Shown here: positions 60,306 through 64,000 of the stretch, piece by piece | Numbering within the stretch: the first letter of the stretch is position 1 | Layout: each line of letters begins with the position of its first letter | Source of the DNA: Bdellovibrio sp. ZAP7 | GTDB lineage: Bacteria; Bdellovibrionota; UBA1018; CAIMNF01 | Direction: 5' to 3' | NCBI GenBank assembly: GCA_945874535.1 | Contig: CAMCGZ010000003.1 | Location: forward strand, 1-64,000 | Length of the DNA stretch: 64,000 bases | Translations under genes and position numbers: made by a program | The notes under the pieces: generated by a model | The model's database searches: none | Seen by the model: the letters and a program-made list of their open reading frames with translations, nothing else | What the model was told of the DNA's origin: nothing

Positions 60306-61156
60306 TCCTGGTAGCGGATAGCGGCTCCACCAAAGCCGATTGGGCACTCATCAAAAAAGACGGATCTGTGATTCAGTCCCACACCATGGGGCTCAATCCT
60401 TATTTTCATGGCCCCGACAAGGTGGTCGCTGTATTGAACGCACCTGAGTTTCTGGAATGGATCCCGACCGAAGAGATCCAGGCCCTGCATTTTTACGGAG
60501 CCGGCTGCCCGGACGATCACTTTTGTTCGATCATGCGGGCGGGGCTCGAACGGGTGTTCACCCGAGCCAAGATCGAGGTCGAGCATGACCTGCTCGGAGC
60601 GGCCCGGGCCACTTGCGGAAGGAAGCCCGGGATTTCTGGAATTCTCGGAACCGGATCGAACTCCTGCCGTTACGACGGAAACCGCGTGGTGGACAATATC
60701 CCCGCCCTGGGCCACGTGCTCGGGGATGACGGGGGTGGCGTGCACTTAGGCCGATTGATCCTCCGCGCTTGGTACTACCGGGAGCTTCCACTGGAGCTCG
60801 AACAGGACTTCCATGCCACTTGGCCTGAAGGTAAGGACGCCGTCATGCACCGGATCTACGGGGGCGAGGGGCAGAATGTTCACATCGCAAAATTCGCCGG
60901 ATTTTTGGTGAAGCACAAGGAACACCCCTTTGCACGCAAGTTGATTGACTCCGCCTTCAGGGAGTTCGCCGTCCGCCAACTCAAGAAATACCAAGGCTGG
61001 CAGGAAACCGAAGTGAACCTCGTGGGTTCGATCGCGGATCTGCTCTCGAATGAATTGCGTGAAGTCTTCACCTCGGAGGGACTCCGTACGGGGCGCATCA
61101 TCAGGAAGCCGATCGACAGCCTCGTCGAGTTTCACAGGGGGGAAACCCGGGCATGA
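60302..61156 (+). CDS. BadF/BadG-type sugar kinase (N-acetylglucosamine kinase-like)
   Basis: The 284-residue ASKHA-fold kinase has phosphate 1 motif MILVADSGSTKADWALIKKDG, GISGILGTGSNSCRYDG and LGHVLGDDGGGVHLGRLIL. This family phosphorylates GlcNAc or related hexoses in bacteria. It is translationally coupled to the permease before it and the hydrolase after it (both ATGA overlaps), so it probably traps the imported sugar. The ATG at 60302 is chosen; the upstream frame is inside the permease gene. Confidence 0.87.
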   Translation: MILVADSGSTKADWALIKKDGSVIQSHTMGLNPYFHGPDKVVAVLNAPEFLEWIPTEEIQALHFYGAGCPDDHFCSIMRAGLERVFTRAKIEVEHDLLGAARATCGRKPGISGILGTGSNSCRYDGNRVVDNIPALGHVLGDDGGGVHLGRLILRAWYYRELPLELEQDFHATWPEGKDAVMHRIYGGEGQNVHIAKFAGFLVKHKEHPFARKLIDSAFREFAVRQLKKYQGWQETEVNLVGSIADLLSNELREVFTSEGLRTGRIIRKPIDSLVEFHRGETRA

Positions 61157-62433
61157 ACACGCGCTCATGGATCTGCCTCATGGTGGCACTGTTCTCCAGT
61201 CACCCCGCATTCGCGGGGCCTTCGTCGATCGTTAAAATCCAAAACGGACTCTTCGAGCGGAACGGGAAGCCCTATGTGTTCGTGGGCACAAACTTCTGGC
61301 AAGGGATGAACCTGGGCTCAAAAGGTCCGGGGGGAGACCGACCACGTCTGATCCGTGAGTTGGACCGCCTCCAAAATGCAGGGATCAAGAACCTCCGGAT
61401 TGTCGCATTGACGGAAGGACCGGACACTTCCCCTTACCGGGTCACCCCTTCGAATCAGCCCTCTCCGGGGCAGTTCGATGAATCCTTGCTCGAGGGACTC
61501 GACTTTTTGCTGGTCGAGATGGGCAAGCGCGATCTCACGGCAGTCATCTGCCTTGGGAACTTCTGGCCCTGGTCCGGAGGCTTTGCCCAGTATGTTTCAT
61601 GGGCAGAAGGCAGTTCGATTCCTTACCCGCCCCCCCATCCGGGAGGCAGCTGGTCCGGGTTTCAGGAATACTCCTCTCGGTTTTACACCCTTCCAAAGGC
61701 CCGCAAGCTCCATGCTGAAGCGGTGAAGCGGATTGTCAGCCGGGTGAACACCGTCAGCGGGATTCCCTACGCAAAAGACCCGACCATTCTTTCGTGGCAG
61801 CTCGCCAATGAACCTCGGGGTGGCAGGTATAGAACAGCATTCCTGGACTGGATGGGTTCGACAGCGGGACTGATCAAACAACTCGACCCGCTTCATTTGG
61901 TCACCACTGGCAGCGAAGGTGACACACTCAATCCGGTCGATGCCGGTAATGATTTTGTACAGGATCACTCCGTGAAGGGCATCGACTACGCCACCTTGCA
62001 CGTATGGGTCGAAAACTGGGGGGTCTACGATCCTAAGCAACCTGTCACCCTCACAAAATCCATGGCATTGATGAGCCAAATGATCCAGTCGCACACCGAG
62101 CGTGCAGCCAGGATGAAAAAGCCCCTGGTCCTGGAGGAGTTTGGCCTCGCCCGCGATCAACGCTCGATGGATCCTCGCTCCCCGACTCTCAATCGGGATC
62201 GCTACTTTGCGCACACTTTTGCAGAAGTCACGCGCATCCGCCATCTCACCGGTTACCTCACAGGAGTGGCCTTCTGGGCTTGGTCCGGAGAATCCCGCCC
62301 CACGGTTCCGGGAGGACTCTGGAAGCACGGACAACCCCTACTCGGCGACCCACCCCATGAAGAACAGGGCTGGTACGGGATCTACGACACCGATGACAGC
62401 ACGATGTCCGTGATCAAAAGAGCATCTGAGTGA
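61153..62433 (+). CDS. Exported GH5-type glycoside hydrolase, probable beta-mannanase
   Basis: The 426-residue enzyme has a signal peptide (MNTRSWICLMVALFSSHPAFA). GTNFWQGMNLG, IKNLRIVALTEG, the acid/base Glu220 (SWQLANEPRG), ATLHVWVENWGVYD and the nucleophile Glu329 (PLVLEEFGLARD) match the clan GH-A family 5, closest in pattern to endo-beta-mannanases. It would release sugars outside the inner membrane for the coupled permease and kinase. The substrate assignment is by pattern only. Confidence 0.87.
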   Translation: MNTRSWICLMVALFSSHPAFAGPSSIVKIQNGLFERNGKPYVFVGTNFWQGMNLGSKGPGGDRPRLIRELDRLQNAGIKNLRIVALTEGPDTSPYRVTPSNQPSPGQFDESLLEGLDFLLVEMGKRDLTAVICLGNFWPWSGGFAQYVSWAEGSSIPYPPPHPGGSWSGFQEYSSRFYTLPKARKLHAEAVKRIVSRVNTVSGIPYAKDPTILSWQLANEPRGGRYRTAFLDWMGSTAGLIKQLDPLHLVTTGSEGDTLNPVDAGNDFVQDHSVKGIDYATLHVWVENWGVYDPKQPVTLTKSMALMSQMIQSHTERAARMKKPLVLEEFGLARDQRSMDPRSPTLNRDRYFAHTFAEVTRIRHLTGYLTGVAFWAWSGESRPTVPGGLWKHGQPLLGDPPHEEQGWYGIYDTDDSTMSVIKRASE

Positions 62434-62454
62434 AGTGAATTCAGGAAGAAAAAA

Positions 62455-62530
<76 letters not shown>

Positions 62531-62580
62531 ACATTTTTTAAGAGTCGTCAGCTTAAACCCTATCCCCGCCCCGGTGCAAG

Positions 62581-63345
62581 TCATTTCGGTTCGAGCCCGT
62601 CGAATCGGTGGTGCTTTCTCCACCCTTTGCGCCTGAAGGAGGCATAAATCAAAGATGATTTCCCGGTGTCCCAGTCCTGCTGGGAGCGGCTGAGCAACTG
62701 CCCCAAGGCCGGAAAGGCTGATGCCAAGCGGACCTCCATCGCCTCAGCATTCCACTCACGGGAGCCTGCTTTTCCGCCGTCCTTTTGCTTCACAATGTAG
62801 GTCTGCCGCCCGTAGGGAACCTCGGACGACTTGAGCTTCACCTCGCCCCGGATCACATAGAGCTCGGTCTTTCCCCTGTGTGCGCCGAGCCAAAACTCTG
62901 AATCTGTGGCTTCAATTTGTTCCTCCGGGGTCGTGATCCGGATCCGGGGCTTCATCTTCCCGGGCTTGATCCAAATCTTCATCCAACCACGACCCAATGC
63001 GACATCGTGGGTCCGGTCGTCTTCCGCCCAGGCCGACTTCAAGATCTGACCCTGGAAGGCGCCTCCACCGATCCATTTGACCGACTCCTGGTGAATGACT
63101 TCGAATGCACGGTTCTCGCTCAGGCTGACCCGGTCTCCCGGATCGAACCATTCTCCGGCAACGGCAAATCTCTTGTGCTTCTTCAATGAGACGACATTCA
63201 CTCCGGGTGCCGCACTCCCCTGGGCGCTGGCAATCTGACTGAACAAGGGGGGAAGCGCCGCTTCATCACCGGGAAGGTAAATGGGGACGCCCGAACACGG
63301 GAACGAGACCAACAGCGCCATGAGGATCAGCGATCGGGAGCTCAC
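62581..63345 (-). CDS. Exported FecR-domain protein
   Basis: The 254-residue precursor starts at GTG 63345 (ATG at 63321 is possible) with a signal peptide (SLILMALLVSFPCSGVP). A FecR-like beta domain is visible: VALGRGWMKIWIKPGKMKPRIRITTPEEQIEATDSEFWLGAHRGKTELYVIRGEVKLKSSE. Many deltaproteobacterial FecR proteins are not linked to iron uptake; no sigma factor or TonB receptor is nearby. The C-terminus (SFRRKGWRKHHRF) is basic. Confidence 0.78.
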   Translation of the reverse strand: MSSRSLILMALLVSFPCSGVPIYLPGDEAALPPLFSQIASAQGSAAPGVNVVSLKKHKRFAVAGEWFDPGDRVSLSENRAFEVIHQESVKWIGGGAFQGQILKSAWAEDDRTHDVALGRGWMKIWIKPGKMKPRIRITTPEEQIEATDSEFWLGAHRGKTELYVIRGEVKLKSSEVPYGRQTYIVKQKDGGKAGSREWNAEAMEVRLASAFPALGQLLSRSQQDWDTGKSSLIYASFRRKGWRKHHRFDGLEPK

Positions 63346-63348
63346 TTG

Positions 63349-63377
63349 TTTACAATCCTAACACGAGCCGATACTCT
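63349..63377 (+). promoter_or_regulatory. Promoter of the 63389 gene
   Basis: TTTACA (63349-63354), 17 bp, TACTCT (63372-63377), then 11 nt to the ATG at 63389. The leader would be about 5 nt with no Shine-Dalgarno. Confidence 0.5.
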
Positions 63378-63388
63378 GAAAAACATCT

Positions 63389-63598
63389 ATGGATACCACC
63401 GCCTTCAAGAAAGAAAAGTATCTCGAGATCGCCCGCAGTCAGGGACCCGAGAGGGCTGTGAACGAACTGCACCAGGACCTCTGGACCCTCGAGCAGGAAT
63501 GTTTCGACACCCCTGAAGGATACCGTTCCGAAGTCTGGAAACAGCTCAATGAGCTTCGACTGTTTTCGAGGGAGCTGTGGGATCTGAATCTCGGTTGA
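63389..63598 (+). CDS. Small helical hypothetical protein
   Basis: The 69-residue protein (MDTTAFKKEKYLEIARSQGP ... RLFSRELWDLNLG) is charged and probably all-helical, with one cysteine. There is no signal peptide, so cytosolic. It has a good promoter but no Shine-Dalgarno. The last 53 nt overlap the RDD gene on the other strand. No family is recognised. Confidence 0.6.
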   Translation: MDTTAFKKEKYLEIARSQGPERAVNELHQDLWTLEQECFDTPEGYRSEVWKQLNELRLFSRELWDLNLG

Positions 63599-64000
63599 CC
63601 CGCATCCGCCCGGAGCGGATGCTGTGAGTTCCTGAGATCCATTCGTGCAACCCCCTTTTTTGAGGGTGGAAAGCCACCATCAAGAATCCGCACCCCAGTA
63701 GTGCATAAGAAATCAGGTAAGCATACAGGCGGCGGACAGCTTGGCTCCGGGTCATCGGTGATCCCGTGGCACTATCGACCACCCGGATTCCCAACCAGGA
63801 CTTTCCTATCGTCGTCCCTTTCCGGATGGGCCATTCGACGTAATACAGGTAGGGAATCACCAGCGTGGCGATGACTGAAATCACCTGTTGCCAGACGGTA
63901 TTCAGGTTCAATGGCCAGGTGATGCCGTACTCGATTGCTAGCTCGAGCACATTCCATATGAAAAAATCAATCAAGTGAGCCAGGGCCCGGATCCAGAAAC
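63546..64000 (-). CDS. RDD-family membrane protein, 5' end outside window
   Basis: The frame is open to the window edge and reads FWIRALAHLIDFFIWN, which holds the Arg and Asp of the RDD signature in helix 1. Further helices are VISVIATLVIPYLYYVEWPIRKGTTIGKSWLGIRVVDSATG (with the conserved GKxxLGIRVVD) and RRLYAYLISYALLGCGFLMVAF. RDD proteins are inner-membrane, often transport- or stress-related. A TTG start at 63974 would remove the RDD residues, so the true start lies beyond 64000. Confidence 0.82.
   Translation of the reverse strand, partial: FWIRALAHLIDFFIWNVLELAIEYGITWPLNLNTVWQQVISVIATLVIPYLYYVEWPIRKGTTIGKSWLGIRVVDSATGSPMTRSQAVRRLYAYLISYALLGCGFLMVAFHPQKRGLHEWISGTHSIRSGRMRVNRDSDPTAPSKTVEAH

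Overview
The window reads as one continuous piece of a bacterial chromosome. It is densely coded, about 57-58% G+C by eye, with no stretch over about 250 bases without a gene and no insertion sequence, phage, integrase or CRISPR array that I could see. The cell is Gram-negative and motile: it has an LptC-LptA/LptB lipopolysaccharide transporter, a secretin, a TolC-RND pump, many signal peptides and lipoproteins, and a flagellin with a sigma-28-type promoter. The rpsU-yqeY-dnaG-rpoD and lptCA-lptB-rpoN blocks, the many short exported proteins and the Tad-like secretion genes suggest a Bdellovibrionota/deltaproteobacterial-type organism. That placement is inference; no rRNA is present.

Layout. 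1-9.2 kb: small exported proteins, a BASS transporter, an NtrC-like AAA protein without its sigma-54 contact loop, metK behind a 41-residue basic protein gene, and a minimal Tad-like secretion module. 9.2-13.4 kb: CpoB-like lipoprotein, LysM protein and a large secreted protein. 13.4-26 kb: housekeeping (RlmI-like methyltransferase, Xaa-Pro aminopeptidase, NFACT/RqcH-like protein, tRNA nucleotidyltransferase, FtsK, a eukaryote-type IleS). 26-34.8 kb: TrmO, TetR and its TolC-RND operon, TcdA, TatD, FolE and an Ala/Lys-rich exported protein. 34.8-44.5 kb: thiolase, MFS transporter, lipoprotein, then a catabolic block of two class III aminotransferases, an aldehyde dehydrogenase and a two-subunit CoA-transferase. 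44.6-49.4 kb: flagellin, a YbjT-like reductase, OxyR and a PAS histidine kinase. 49.4-57.4 kb: rpoD, dnaG, yqeY and rpsU, divergent from lptCA, lptB and rpoN. 57.4-64 kb: saccharopine dehydrogenase-like protein, a mannan/hexose operon (permease, kinase, GH5 hydrolase), tRNA-Pro, a FecR-domain protein and an RDD protein cut by the window edge.

Two features recur. First, many transcription units lack a Shine-Dalgarno sequence but have a -10 hexamer (TANNNT) ending 6-8 nt before the start codon, as expected of leaderless mRNAs. Second, tail-to-tail genes usually abut or overlap without a terminator. The most distinctive content is the compact Tad module with an apparent TadB-TadC fusion, the AAA regulator lacking GAFTGA, the LptC-LptA fusion, the RND pump without an adaptor gene, the IleS2-type synthetase and the tiny basic protein in front of metK.
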